Made by a program: the position numbers and the translations under genes
Shown: in pieces, positions 49,774 to 58,860 of the stretch
How the letters are laid out: each line of letters opens with the position of its first letter
Position numbering within the stretch: the first letter of the stretch is position 1
Origin: Orlajensenia sp037404875
GTDB taxonomy: Bacteria > Actinomycetota > Actinomycetes > Actinomycetales > Microbacteriaceae
Length of the DNA: 64,000 nt
Assembly (NCBI RefSeq): GCF_037404875.1
Contig: NZ_JBBELO010000033.1
Span: forward strand, 310,001 to 374,000
Reading direction: 5' to 3'
The notes under the pieces: model-generated
Told to the model about the DNA's origin: nothing
The model's database searches: none
What the model saw: the letters and a program-made list of their open reading frames with translations, nothing else

Positions 49774-49918
49774 AACTCAACGATCCCACCGCCCACCGAC
49801 ACTGGAACGGCAAAGAAGCCACTTTGATCAGGCAATTTGTTATCCACAGGCACGTCCACCGCATCCACGCCTGTGGAGGAGAAGTACGCCGCACCAGTGC
49901 TGGCGGACGCGGTGGGCG

Positions 49919-50818
49919 TCAGTCGACGGTGAGCACGAGCTTGCCGCGCATGCGACCCGACTCGCCGGCTCGGTGGGCCTCCGCGATGTCGGCCAGTGGG
50001 TAGGTGTGCACCGGCGGCAGTTGGTAGCGGCCCGCCTCGATCAGCGCGCTCACCTGCTCGAGCGCGTAGGTGGCCCTGCCCGAGTCGCCTCGGCTGAAGC
50101 GCACGCCGTGCGTGCGTGAGCCGGTGAAGTCGGCGATGGTGAGAACGTGCTCGGCGGTGCCCGCAAGGTCGATGAGCTCATCCAGGATGCCGCTTCCGGC
50201 GACGTCGAGCGCGCGGTCCACGCCATGGGGCGCCAGGGCCAGCACGCGTTGCTTCAAGCCCGGCCCGTAGGCGATCGGCTCGGCGCCGAGAGTACGCAGC
50301 GCGTCGTGGTTGGCCGGGTTGGCCGTGCCGATCACCCGAGCTCCCCGAGACACGGCGAGCTGCACGGCAGCGCTTCCGACCGATCCGGAGGCGCCGCTGA
50401 TCAGCAGCGTCGAGCCGGACTCGACGCCGAGCTGGTCGAGCGCGCGCGCAGCCGTCTCGACGGCCGACGGGAGAGCCGCGGCATCCGCGAAGTCGAGTGC
50501 AGGCGGGATCGGCACGAAGAACGACAGCACCGCTTTCTCCGCCTGCGCGGCGCCGTTGGAGTACCCGAACACGCAGGACCCCAGAGCGACCGCCGTCACC
50601 CCCTCGCCGAGCTCGTCGACGATGCCCGCGGCCTCGTAGCCCATCGTCTGCGGCAGCTCCTCATCCATCAGGCCCTGACGCTTCTTCCAGTCACTCGCGT
50701 TCACGCCCGCAGCGCGCACGGCGATGCGCACCTCGCCGGGGGCGGGATGAGGGTCGGGAAGATCGACGATCTCGAGAACCTCCGGACCGCCGAAGCGGCT
50801 GAAGCTGGCTGCCTTCAT
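49919..50818 (-). CDS. NADP-dependent quinone oxidoreductase-like (MDR) protein
   Basis: 299 residues. Starts MKAASFSRFGGPEVLEIVDL, GroES-like region to about 110 (MGYEAAGIVDELGEGV) and Rossmann loop LISGASGSVGSAAVQLA. No structural zinc cluster. It likely reduces quinone-like carbonyls with NADPH. Stands immediately downstream of the molybdopterin protein (16 bp gap, same strand), so the pair may be cotranscribed. Confidence 0.86.
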   Translation of the reverse strand: MKAASFSRFGGPEVLEIVDLPDPHPAPGEVRIAVRAAGVNASDWKKRQGLMDEELPQTMGYEAAGIVDELGEGVTAVALGSCVFGYSNGAAQAEKAVLSFFVPIPPALDFADAAALPSAVETAARALDQLGVESGSTLLISGASGSVGSAAVQLAVSRGARVIGTANPANHDALRTLGAEPIAYGPGLKQRVLALAPHGVDRALDVAGSGILDELIDLAGTAEHVLTIADFTGSRTHGVRFSRGDSGRATYALEQVSALIEAGRYQLPPVHTYPLADIAEAHRAGESGRMRGKLVLTVD

Positions 50819-50834
50819 ACGTGCTTCCCTTCTC

Positions 50835-52376
50835 TCAGGCGACGGTCAACGTCACCTCGTGCCATCCGGTCGCACCATCCGGAGCCGGGGGTGCGGTCGC
50901 GCCTGTCTGCGTGTAGCCCGACGCATCCGTCGCCCGCACGCGCAGCGTGTGCCGCCCTGCGCGCGCGTCCCACGGGTACACCCACTGCCGCCAGGTGTCG
51001 GCCGAGACCGAGTCGGCGAGCGTTGCTGCTTCCCAGGAGCCGTCGTCCACCTGCACCTCGACCTTCGCGATACCGGTGTGCTGCGCCCAAGCGACGCCGG
51101 CCACCGCGACCCGTCCGGGCCTCACCGATCCGCCCGAGCGCGGAGTGTCGATGCGCGACTCGGTCTTCACCGGGCCGCGGGCGGTCCATCCCTTGTCGGT
51201 CCAATAGCCCTGGTCGGCCGCGAAGGTGGTCACCTTCAGTTCGGTGACCCACTTCGTGGCTGAGACGTAGCCATAGAGACCGGGCACGACGAGTCGGGCC
51301 GGGAAGCCGTGTTCCAGAGGCAGCGGCTCGCCGTTCATGCCGATGGCGAGCAGCGCATCCGTGCCCTCGTCCTGCAGCACGTCGAGCGGCGTGCTGGCCG
51401 TGAAGCCGTCGCTGCTGCGGGAGAGCACCATGTCGGCACCGGCCTTCGGCCCTGCCCGCTTCAACAGCTCCCGCAGGGGGTAGCCGAGCCAGAGTGCATT
51501 GCCGATGAGGTCGCCGCCCACCTCGTTCGAGACGCACGCCAACGTGAGCATGTGCTCGGTCATCGGCAACTCGAGCAGTTCCTTCCAGCTGAGCTCGTAC
51601 TCGTGGTCGACCATGCCGTACACCCGGAGCTTCCAGTCGGAGGGGTCGAGCGATGGGACGGCCAGGGCGGTGTCGATGCGGTAGAAATCGGCGTTCGGCG
51701 TGACATAGGGCGAGAGTCCCTCGATGCCGAGTTCCGCGCCGGCCGGTACCGCCGCGGCGGGCGTGGCGGGGCGGGGCAGTTTCAGGGCATCCCGCACCGA
51801 ATTGACGGCGGTGCTCGCGCCGTTCACGAGGCGGGCGCCGGTGCCCGCGATCACCGCTGCCGCCGCCGAGACCGAAGCGAACACGAGGAACGAGCGCCGA
51901 TCCACTCCGCGCGCATCCGGGGCCGGCCCATCCTGCCAGGCATGCAGCCGACGGATGCCGGTGCGCAGCGCCCACACGCCGACGCCCGCGCCGATCAGCG
52001 TCGGCAGGGGCGACAACGCGCCTGCGCCGGAACGCGTGAGCACCGCCACCATGGCGATTCCCGCGATGACGGCCAGTCCCACCGAGCCCCAGGGAGGCCG
52101 GCGGTATTCGAGAACTCCGATCAGCGCGGCGAGCAGCACGAGCAGAATGCCCAGGCAGATGAAGAGCACGATCTTGTCGGCGGTGCCGAACGCGGCGACC
52201 ACCGCATCCTTCAGCCAGCCTGGAGTGAGGTCGATCACCCACGACCCCACCGCGAACAGCGGCGAGGTAGACGACCCGATGAAGAGGGCAGCGACCTCGC
52301 TCGCAGCCACCGTGAGCGCCGCCGCGAGAATGCCGCACAGCACCGCGAACCGGGTAGATCGTGCAGCAGACGACAT
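50835..52376 (-). CDS. Membrane-bound molybdopterin oxidoreductase (sulfite-oxidase-like)
   Basis: 513 residues. The N-terminus has about five membrane helices, and RRSFLVFASVSAAAAVIAG resembles a twin-Arg-linked helix preceding the catalytic domain. The molybdopterin domain (about 235-405) has the Mo-ligating Cys in LTLACVSNEVGGDLIG and PARLVVPGLYGYVSATKWV. A C-terminal Mo-co dimerisation (Ig-like) domain follows. It probably acts outside the membrane on a small oxyanion or sulfoxide. The electron acceptor is unknown. Confidence 0.88.
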   Translation of the reverse strand: MSSAARSTRFAVLCGILAAALTVAASEVAALFIGSSTSPLFAVGSWVIDLTPGWLKDAVVAAFGTADKIVLFICLGILLVLLAALIGVLEYRRPPWGSVGLAVIAGIAMVAVLTRSGAGALSPLPTLIGAGVGVWALRTGIRRLHAWQDGPAPDARGVDRRSFLVFASVSAAAAVIAGTGARLVNGASTAVNSVRDALKLPRPATPAAAVPAGAELGIEGLSPYVTPNADFYRIDTALAVPSLDPSDWKLRVYGMVDHEYELSWKELLELPMTEHMLTLACVSNEVGGDLIGNALWLGYPLRELLKRAGPKAGADMVLSRSSDGFTASTPLDVLQDEGTDALLAIGMNGEPLPLEHGFPARLVVPGLYGYVSATKWVTELKVTTFAADQGYWTDKGWTARGPVKTESRIDTPRSGGSVRPGRVAVAGVAWAQHTGIAKVEVQVDDGSWEAATLADSVSADTWRQWVYPWDARAGRHTLRVRATDASGYTQTGATAPPAPDGATGWHEVTLTVA

Positions 52377-52491
52377 TGCTACAAACTAGACCCGCTCGCT
52401 GTCGGATGTCTGAATCACGCTCGAGGAGCAGTGCTCGAGGGTGCCTTGCCCCCTCTCCGGCCACGTCCTACCCTGAAGCGAGGGGTGCGAT

Positions 52492-52767
52492 ATGAGTGAC
52501 GGGATGACGGGAACCGGTACTGCTGCCGGAGCGCTCGCGCTCACGGGCGTCGCGACCGGCTGGTACTGGTTCCTCGTGGCGGCCGTGCTGGCCGCGATCG
52601 TCGGCATCATTCTCATCCGACTGAGCCGACGCCATTCCCTGGCTCACCAGCCGGTGATGAACCAGGGCTACGTGGGATTCGCCGACGAGAGCCGGCCGGT
52701 GTTCGGGGGGCCTGCTCCCGCCGAGGGCCCATTTGGCACTGGCACCGAAGACCACGGCAGAGCTTAG
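52492..52767 (+). CDS. Small single-pass membrane protein
   Basis: 91 residues. MSDGMTGTGTAAG lead, then one helix WYWFLVAAVLAAIVGIILIR, a basic RLSRRH stop and a disordered Gly/Pro tail. No recognised domain. It ends 5 bp before the broken glycosyltransferase, with which it may be cotranscribed. Its -10/-35 is not evident. Confidence 0.6.
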   Translation: MSDGMTGTGTAAGALALTGVATGWYWFLVAAVLAAIVGIILIRLSRRHSLAHQPVMNQGYVGFADESRPVFGGPAPAEGPFGTGTEDHGRA

Positions 52768-52772
52768 GCGCG

Positions 52773-54101
52773 ATGCTGGCGGCGCGGCGGCTGCCCGGTC
52801 TGGCTTCCGCGGTCGGTGCGATCGCCGGTCTCGCTGTGTTCGCGTTCGCCGCTCGACATTTCGTCGTCGTGCTCGGGGGCCAGACGGGCCTCGCCACGGC
52901 CGTCTACCTCGGCTCATTGGTGCTGCTCCTCGTGCAGTTCGCCGCCGCGCAATTCTCCCGGCCCTTCACGGTGGACGCAGAGGAGCAAGCAGCGCTGGAG
53001 CGTCTCACGGTGGTCGTACTCGTGCCGTGTTACAACGAGGACCCCCAGGCGCTCCGGCTCTGCCTGGGATCGCTGCTCGAGCAGACGCGGCTTCCGCAGG
53101 CGATCGCCTTGACCGATGACGGAAGTACGACCTCCGACTACGCGACAGTGCGGGAATGGTTCGTGGCCGAGACGGCGGCCATGGGCGTTCGCGGGCACTG
53201 GCGACGTACCGAGAACGCCGGCAAACGTTCAGCGCAGGTGGTCGCAGCCCGCCTCGAGTCGACTGCTGACATCTATGTGACGGTCGATTCCGACAGCCGG
53301 CTCGACGCGCATGCCCTCGAAGAGGGCCTCAAGCCGTTCGCGGATCGGCGAGTGCAATCCGTGGCCGCCGTCATCCTGACCGCGAACTACGGCACCAACC
53401 TGCTCACGCGGATGATGGATCTCTTTTGCGTCAGCCTGCAACTCGGCGACCGGTCCGCATTGTCCACAGTGGGTTCCGTCATGGTCAACTCCGGCGGATG
53501 TGCGTTCTAACGCGGAAACCTGCTCCGCGCAAACGCGCAGACCTATCTGACGGAGACCCTCTTCGGCCGGCCGGTTCACATGTCCGACGACAGCATGCTC
53601 ACACTGTTCGCACTACGCCAAGGCCTGGCTGTGCAGCAGCCGTCCGCGTTCGCATTCACTCTCATGCCCGAGCGGCTTCGACATCACGCCCGCCAGCAGT
53701 TGCGGTGGATGCGCGGATCGTTCATCCGTTCCTGGTGGCGGTTCCGCTACATCCCGCTCTCACACCCGGCCTACTGGTTGCACGCGGCCAAGTGGATCGC
53801 GTACGTCGCCGTCACCGTGGTGTTCGTGGCGTTGCTGTTCTCGGGTGCACTGTTGACTCCCGGTCTTCTGCTGTGGGCCTTGGGCGTCACGATCGGCATC
53901 CAGCTGGCGGTCACCTCTCGCTATCTCTCGATCGCCCGCAGCGACCAGAGCGTCGGGCAGCGCTGCCTGGTCTACCTCACGGCTCCCGCCATGGCCCTCT
54001 GGTCGTGGTTCGTGCTCCGCGCGTTGCGCTGGTACGCCATGGCGACCTATCGAGACGTCGGGTGGAAGACCCGTGACGACGTCGAAGTACGGGTGGATTG
54101 A
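52773..54101 (+). pseudogene. GT2 polysaccharide synthase (hyaluronan/chitin synthase-like) interrupted by an in-frame TAA
   Basis: The frame from ATG 52773 gives a leader, two membrane helices, LVPCYNEDPQALRLCLGSLL, DDGSTTSDY, and TVDSDSRLDAH as the DxD. It stops after GGCAF at TAA 53508-53510. The same frame then continues RGNLLRANAQTYLTETLFG, HMSDDSMLTLFALRQG, RLRHHARQQLRWMRGSF (QxxRW motif) and two C-terminal membrane helices to 54101. Homologues have Tyr at the stop (YRG), and TAC or TAT to TAA is one base. Both halves are otherwise intact. A recent null mutation, readthrough or a base error are all possible. Confidence 0.85.
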
Positions 54102-54197
54102 GCGCTCGGCTCGACGTCGCGCGCGGCGGACGCGGGTGGTTCGCGGCATCCTTCTGCCTAGACTTGGCTGATCAGGCCTGCGCAGGGAGGGTTATCG

Positions 54198-54689
54198 ATG
54201 CGCCCACTGACCGAAGACGAGATTCGCAGCTCGTTCGTCAACCAGACTCCGGAGGAGGCGCGGAGCATCGCGCTTCCGGTCGACTACCTTCTCACCGAGT
54301 GGGAACACATCGACTTCCTCGGCTGGCGCGATCCTCGGGCACCGCGCCGGGGCTATCTCGTGACCGAGAAGAACGGCCGACCGCTCGGTGTCGTGCTGCG
54401 TGCCGCGGAGTCGGTGATGCCGCACAACCGCAGCGCGTACTGCAGCCTGTGCCACACGCTCCAGCCCGCCGACCAGGTCTCGCTCTTCACGGCCCGGCGC
54501 ACCGGTGAAGCCGGCGAGGCGGGCAACACCGTCGGCCAGTACATCTGCGCCGACCTGTCGTGCCCCGAGAACGTACGACTCGGCGCGCCCCTCGCGCCGC
54601 TGGAGGTGCCGGCATCCGGTTACGCGGATGCGCGGGTCAGCGGTCTCGCGGAGCGCGCCGGTCGTTTCGTCGAGAGCGTGCTGGCCTGA
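54198..54689 (+). CDS. FBP-domain (FusB-like treble-clef) zinc protein
   Basis: 163 residues. A zinc-binding quartet is visible: C82 and C85 in YCSLCHTL, and C117 and C122 in YICADLSCPE. The rest matches the FBP/EF-G-binding family (PLTEDEIRSSFVNQTPEEAR). The FusB group binds elongation factor G and protects or rescues stalled ribosomes; whether this member does is unknown. GGAGGG lies upstream of ATG 54198. Confidence 0.85.
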   Translation: MRPLTEDEIRSSFVNQTPEEARSIALPVDYLLTEWEHIDFLGWRDPRAPRRGYLVTEKNGRPLGVVLRAAESVMPHNRSAYCSLCHTLQPADQVSLFTARRTGEAGEAGNTVGQYICADLSCPENVRLGAPLAPLEVPASGYADARVSGLAERAGRFVESVLA

Positions 54690-54709
54690 CGCGATTCAGG
54701 CCGGCGACG

Positions 54710-54868
54710 CTAGATCTTGCTTGTGTTGCGTCGGATGAATCCCATGATCAGCGTGATCACGAACAGCACGATGCCGATGATGGCGAGCCAGAACAGGCCC
54801 TTGATGGCGAAGCCGAGAACGGCGAGAATCGCCCAGACGATGAGCAGGACGACGACGAGCGCGATCAT
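54710..54868 (-). CDS. 52-residue hydrophobic membrane protein
   Basis: Translation gives two membrane helices: IALVVVLLIVWAILAVLG, then FWLAIIGIVLFVITLIMGF, and a basic tail RRNTSKI. A GGAGTG-type ribosome binding site lies about 12 bases upstream of ATG 54868. It is short but compositionally typical of small conserved actinobacterial membrane proteins (Lmo0937-like). No partner is known. Confidence 0.75.
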   Translation of the reverse strand: MIALVVVLLIVWAILAVLGFAIKGLFWLAIIGIVLFVITLIMGFIRRNTSKI

Positions 54869-54976
54869 GGTTGAGAATCACTCCTTCTGTTGACGGCTCA
54901 ACGCTAGGACCTCGCTCACGTTCGCGCTCGGGCTTGACAAGCGGCGACAGGGGTGACAACGACGGTCTGTTGAACG

Positions 54977-55180
54977 CTAGTCCGCGGCGCTCGCGGGAGT
55001 GGCTGCCTCGACGGAACAATCCGGTCCGGGGTAGACGAGGCTCTCGTGCCCGTCTTCGAATCGCACGTAGTAGGGCGGAGCTCCGTCTTCGCCACGCACC
55101 TCGATGATCTCGCCGCGGCGGTCTGTCGAACCCACGACCCTTCCGCGGATGACGAGGTTCTGTCCGACCTGTGCCTGCAT
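54977..55180 (-). CDS. DUF1918-domain protein
   Basis: 67 residues from ATG 55180: MQAQVGQNLVIRGRVVGST, then RRGEIIEVRGEDGAPPYYVR and FEDGHESLVYPGPDC, all hallmarks of DUF1918 (an SH3-like small beta barrel). GAAGGAGGG gives correct spacing to this ATG; the longer start at 55222 lacks such a site. The function of the family is unknown. Confidence 0.88.
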   Translation of the reverse strand: MQAQVGQNLVIRGRVVGSTDRRGEIIEVRGEDGAPPYYVRFEDGHESLVYPGPDCSVEAATPASAAD

Positions 55181-55286
55181 CAGCATCCCTCCTTCACTAC
55201 GTGCTACCAGCGTACGCCGCACTGAGGAAGGCTCAAGATACCCGTCGAGGATCGACGGGCGACGATCGGCGGGCGATCGCCGGGAC

Positions 55287-56060
55287 TCAGGCCGAGATGT
55301 CGATCCGTTCCAGCACGGGACGCTTGAAGCTGCGCCCGTCGCCCGACGAGCGCCCGGTGAGACGGCGCCCGATCCAGGGAAGCACGTACTCGCGGTAGTA
55401 GGCCGCAGTGTTACGGGCGCGAGCCCCCGGGGGCTGCGACGCGACTTCCTCGACGCCCCACTCCGGCGGCACCGGCAGCTCGAGCGCTCTGAGCACGTTG
55501 CTGGCCACCCGCGCGTGCCCGAGGGAATTCAGGTGTAGCTTGTCGGCCGACCAGTATCGGATGTCGCGCAAACCCTCGTCGCTGAAGTTGTCGACGAAGG
55601 TCACTCCCGGCAGCTCCGCGAGGTCGCTGAGGGCTGCCGTGAGCTCCTTGCCGCGCTTGTCGAACAGACGGCCCATGGGCAGGTGGTCGAGCGGGTTGGC
55701 GCCCGAGAGCATCAGTGCGTGAATGCCCGCGGCTCGGATGCCCTCGATGGCCTCGCGAAAGCGGGTCACGACCCGCTCGGTCGGCATCTTGGGCCGCAGG
55801 ATGTCGTTGCCTCCACCGTTGAAGCTGATCAGCTCGGGCGCGAGGGCGATGGCCGGCTCGAGTTGCTCGTCCACGATCGGCCCGAGCTTGCGGCCACGGA
55901 TCGCGAGGTTGGCGTAGGTCACCGGTTCGGGGGCAGCGGCCTGCGCGAGCCCGAGCGCGACGAAGTCGGCCCATCCGCGTACCGTGCCGTCGGGCTGCTC
56001 GTCGCCGACGCCCTCGGTGAAGGAGTCGCCGATGGCGACGTAGCTGGAGAACAGGGGCAC
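55287..56060 (-). CDS. SGNH/GDSL-family hydrolase
   Basis: 257 residues. Block I is YVAIGDSFTEGVGDEQPDG with the nucleophilic Ser in GDSF. Block III is ISFNGGGNDILRP. The catalytic Asp-x-x-His pair is in SADKLHLNSLGHARVA. It should cleave an ester (lipid, acyl or acetyl group). It has no signal peptide, so it is probably cytoplasmic. Confidence 0.9.
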   Translation of the reverse strand: MPLFSSYVAIGDSFTEGVGDEQPDGTVRGWADFVALGLAQAAAPEPVTYANLAIRGRKLGPIVDEQLEPAIALAPELISFNGGGNDILRPKMPTERVVTRFREAIEGIRAAGIHALMLSGANPLDHLPMGRLFDKRGKELTAALSDLAELPGVTFVDNFSDEGLRDIRYWSADKLHLNSLGHARVASNVLRALELPVPPEWGVEEVASQPPGARARNTAAYYREYVLPWIGRRLTGRSSGDGRSFKRPVLERIDISA

Positions 56061-56220
56061 CGCACGAGCCTACGCCCGTGATCAGGTGGCGCCGGCCTTC
56101 GGCGAGCGCAGCGGACGGCCAAGGAACCTCGGCGGACGATCGATGCGCTGGCGGATGCTCGTCCCTCCGCCAGCGCATTCGGACTCCGCCCGGTTGCCGG
56201 CGTTCCGTAGACTGAGGCGC

Positions 56221-56667
56221 GTGTCAGTGAACCCCGAGCTGCAGGGCCGCGCGTTCCCGCCGGCGCAGCCGTATCTCGTCGGACGCGAGAAAGTGCGCGA
56301 GTTCTCCCGCGCCGTCTTCGCCAGCAGCCCCATCAATCACGACGTCGAGGCGGCGAGGGCGGCCGGCCACGCCGACATCGTCGCGCCGCCGACCTTCGCG
56401 ATCGTGCTGCAGGAGCACACGCTGGCCCAGCTTCTCGACGCAGCGGACAGTGGCATCGACTTCACCCGTGTCGTGCACGGCGACCAGCGCTTCAGCTACA
56501 CCCGCCCCATCGTGGCGGGTGACGAGCTCACCGCCCAGCTCGCGGTCACGAGCGTCAAGTCGCTCGGCGGCCACGGCATGGTGACGGCCGAGTCGACGGT
56601 GACGGATGCCGCGGGCGAGCACGTCGTCACGGCCGTCTCGACGCTCGTGGTCCGAGGGGAGGACTGA
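56221..56667 (+). CDS. MaoC-like dehydratase subunit (FAS1-type/HadA-like)
   Basis: 148 residues. The N-terminal half of a split hot-dog hydratase: NPELQGRAFPPAQPYLVGRE, SPINHDVEAARAAG, VAPPTFAIVLQEHTLAQLLD and VVHGDQRFSYTRPIVAGDEL. Companion to the next gene, with which it overlaps by one base. Together they resemble HadAB-type (3R)-hydroxyacyl dehydratases. GTG 56221 has TAGACT seven bases upstream, as for a leaderless start. Confidence 0.88.
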   Translation: MSVNPELQGRAFPPAQPYLVGREKVREFSRAVFASSPINHDVEAARAAGHADIVAPPTFAIVLQEHTLAQLLDAADSGIDFTRVVHGDQRFSYTRPIVAGDELTAQLAVTSVKSLGGHGMVTAESTVTDAAGEHVVTAVSTLVVRGED

Positions 56668-57086
56668 TGCCCAGCATCGACTCCCTGACGGTCGGCGAGG
56701 TCGTGGCCGAGGGCAGCTTCGCCCTCACCCGCGACACGCTCGTGCGCTACGCGGGCGCATCCGGCGACTTCAATCCCATCCACTACCGCGACGACGTCGC
56801 CTCGGCCGTGGGCCTGCCCGGCGTTCTGGCGCACGGCATGCTCACGATGGGCCTCGCCGTGCAACCGGTCGTCGACTGGATCGGCGATCCCGCACGGGTT
56901 CTCGACTACCAGGTGCGATTCACCCGACCGGTGATCGTTGACCCCGACACCGGCGCCGTCGTATCGGTGGTCGCGAAGGTCGGCGCTCTCGACGCCGAGG
57001 CCGACATCGCGCGTATCGACCTCACCGTCACCTTCCGTGGCGAGACGGTGCTCGGCAAGGCCCAGGTGAGAGTCGCGCTTGGCTGA
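56667..57086 (+). CDS. MaoC-like dehydratase subunit (HadB-like)
   Basis: 139 residues. Carries the hydratase-2 motif: YAGASGDFNPIHYRDDVAS, with the catalytic Asp and His, and LAHGMLTMGL. The partner is the preceding gene, one base overlap, and the MurB gene begins 8 bases before its end. MaoC-MaoC-murB order is common in actinobacteria. Confidence 0.92.
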   Translation: MPSIDSLTVGEVVAEGSFALTRDTLVRYAGASGDFNPIHYRDDVASAVGLPGVLAHGMLTMGLAVQPVVDWIGDPARVLDYQVRFTRPVIVDPDTGAVVSVVAKVGALDAEADIARIDLTVTFRGETVLGKAQVRVALG

Positions 57087-58254
57087 GTCGGCATCCGTGG
57101 CGCTCAGCCGGCTCACGACCATGCGCGTGGGCGGGGTGCCCGAGCGCGTCATCACGGCGACCACGCAGCGCGATCTCGTCGACGCCGCCCTCTCGGTATG
57201 GGCCACTGGGGACGATTGGCTGGTGCTGGGCGGCGGATCGAACCTGCTCGTGGCCGATGAGCCCTTCGAGGGCACGGTCATCCGGGTCGCAACGGCAGGT
57301 ATCGACGTGCTGCCGGATGCGCCGGACGGCTTCGTGCGGCTGCGGGTGCAGGCGGGCGAGAGCTGGGACGGGCTCGTGGCACGCGCGGTCGAGAACGGCT
57401 GGGCGGGCATCGAGGCACTCTCGGGCATCCCGGGCCTCGCCGGTGCGGCTCCCATGCAGAACATCGGCGCCTACGGCCAGGAGGTAGCGAGCGCGCTCGT
57501 CGCCATCGAGTTCCTCGACTACGAGACCGGCGAGGTTGAACGCGTTCCCGCAGCCGACCTGCAGCTGGGGTACCGCAGCTCCACGCTCAAGCACGGCCGT
57601 GCGGGCGTGGTGGTGTCGATCGAGGTGCAGCTGCGTGACACCTCCGGCGAGAAGCAGGTGCTCGGCGAGGCGCTCGGCGATCCCATCGAGTACGCCCAGC
57701 TCGCGACCGCATTGGGCGTCCAGCTCGGCGACCGTGTGCCGCTTCAGCAGGTGCGCGAGGCGGTGCTGCGTCTGCGTGCCTCCAAGGGCATGGTTCTCGA
57801 CGCCGACGACCCCGACACCTGGAGTTGCGGGTCGTTCTTCACGAACCCGATCGTTCGCGAGAGCTTCGCGCGCTCGCTTCCTGCGGATGCACCGCGCTGG
57901 CCGCTCACTCCCGACGAGCCCGATGTCGTCGAGCCCTTGAACGCCGCACCCGTGGATGCGTGGACGGCGGCCCAGCAGTCCCTGTCGGCGCCGAACTCCG
58001 CCAGGGTGGCGCAGCCGCGCCTGGTCAAGCTCTCGGCCGCGTGGCTCATCGAGCGCGCCGGCATCCGTCGCGGCTTCAGCCTGCCCGGCTCCCGGGCGGC
58101 GATCTCGACCAAGCACACCCTCGCCATCACGAACCGGGGGGATGCGACGGCCGACGAGGTCGCCCAGCTCGCGCGTCTGGTGCAGGGGCGGGTGCAGGCC
58201 GAGTTCGGCGTGAACCTGCAGCCCGAGCCGGTTCTCGTCGGCATCGAGCTCTGA
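57079..58254 (+). CDS. murB: UDP-N-acetylmuramate dehydrogenase MurB
   Basis: 391 residues. The FAD-binding core has LTTMRVGGVPERVITATTQR, WLVLGGGSNLLVADEPFEGT and GIPGLAGAAPMQNIGAYGQ. The catalytic area includes YRSSTLKHG, SCGSFFTNP and, at the C-terminus, KLSAAWLIERAGIRRGF with GFSLPGSRAAIS. It reduces enolpyruvyl-UDP-GlcNAc in peptidoglycan synthesis. TTG start at 57079, overlapping the MaoC gene. Confidence 0.95.
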   Translation: MAESASVALSRLTTMRVGGVPERVITATTQRDLVDAALSVWATGDDWLVLGGGSNLLVADEPFEGTVIRVATAGIDVLPDAPDGFVRLRVQAGESWDGLVARAVENGWAGIEALSGIPGLAGAAPMQNIGAYGQEVASALVAIEFLDYETGEVERVPAADLQLGYRSSTLKHGRAGVVVSIEVQLRDTSGEKQVLGEALGDPIEYAQLATALGVQLGDRVPLQQVREAVLRLRASKGMVLDADDPDTWSCGSFFTNPIVRESFARSLPADAPRWPLTPDEPDVVEPLNAAPVDAWTAAQQSLSAPNSARVAQPRLVKLSAAWLIERAGIRRGFSLPGSRAAISTKHTLAITNRGDATADEVAQLARLVQGRVQAEFGVNLQPEPVLVGIEL

Positions 58255-58257
58255 GGC

Positions 58258-58818
58258 ATGCGCCGGGGGCTGCGCGGCGGAACCGAGGCAGAGGCGAGCC
58301 GGTGCGTCGACCTGTGGCTCGCCGCCCTGCTGGCACGAGACGGAGTGGAGCCCAGCGCGGCACAGAGTGCCCGCCTTCAGGAGAAGCTGGCGGCGCCTCG
58401 CGTGTCTCTCCTCATCGCTGAGGCGGCCGGTTCCCGGGTGCCGAATGGAATTTCCGATCCGCCGCTCAACGCCGATGGGGTGGATGACCTGCCTCTCGAC
58501 GCCGGCTCGATCGACGGTTTCGCCCTGCTCGCTCCGGCCGGCAGTGGAATGGCGTCGGATCCGCCCGACGCCGCCTACCTCTCGCTGCTGGCTGTTCATC
58601 CGCGAGCGCAGGGGCGCGGCCTGGGGAACCTCCTGCTGAAGGAGATCACACGGGATGCCGCGGCCGCAGGATACGACCGGCTCGTGTTGCACGTTGTGGC
58701 CGACAATGCCCGTGCTCGGCGGTTGTATGACGCCGGCGGGTGGACGGTGCTCGGCGAGCCGTTCGCACATCCCATCACCGGGCGGGAGAGCGTGACCTAC
58801 GTGCGCGACCTGGCCTGA
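58258..58818 (+). CDS. GNAT-family acetyltransferase
   Basis: 186 residues. The acetyl-CoA loop is LLAVHPRAQGRGLGNLLLKE, followed by LVLHVVADNARARRLYDAGG and WTVLGEPFAHPITG. The N-terminal ~90 residues are poorly conserved. It follows murB after 3 bp and may share its message. The acceptor is unknown. Confidence 0.83.
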   Translation: MRRGLRGGTEAEASRCVDLWLAALLARDGVEPSAAQSARLQEKLAAPRVSLLIAEAAGSRVPNGISDPPLNADGVDDLPLDAGSIDGFALLAPAGSGMASDPPDAAYLSLLAVHPRAQGRGLGNLLLKEITRDAAAAGYDRLVLHVVADNARARRLYDAGGWTVLGEPFAHPITGRESVTYVRDLA

Positions 58819-58860
58819 GAGTGCCGGCGCGATGGCTTCAGTGCAGCTCGAGTTGCGCGG

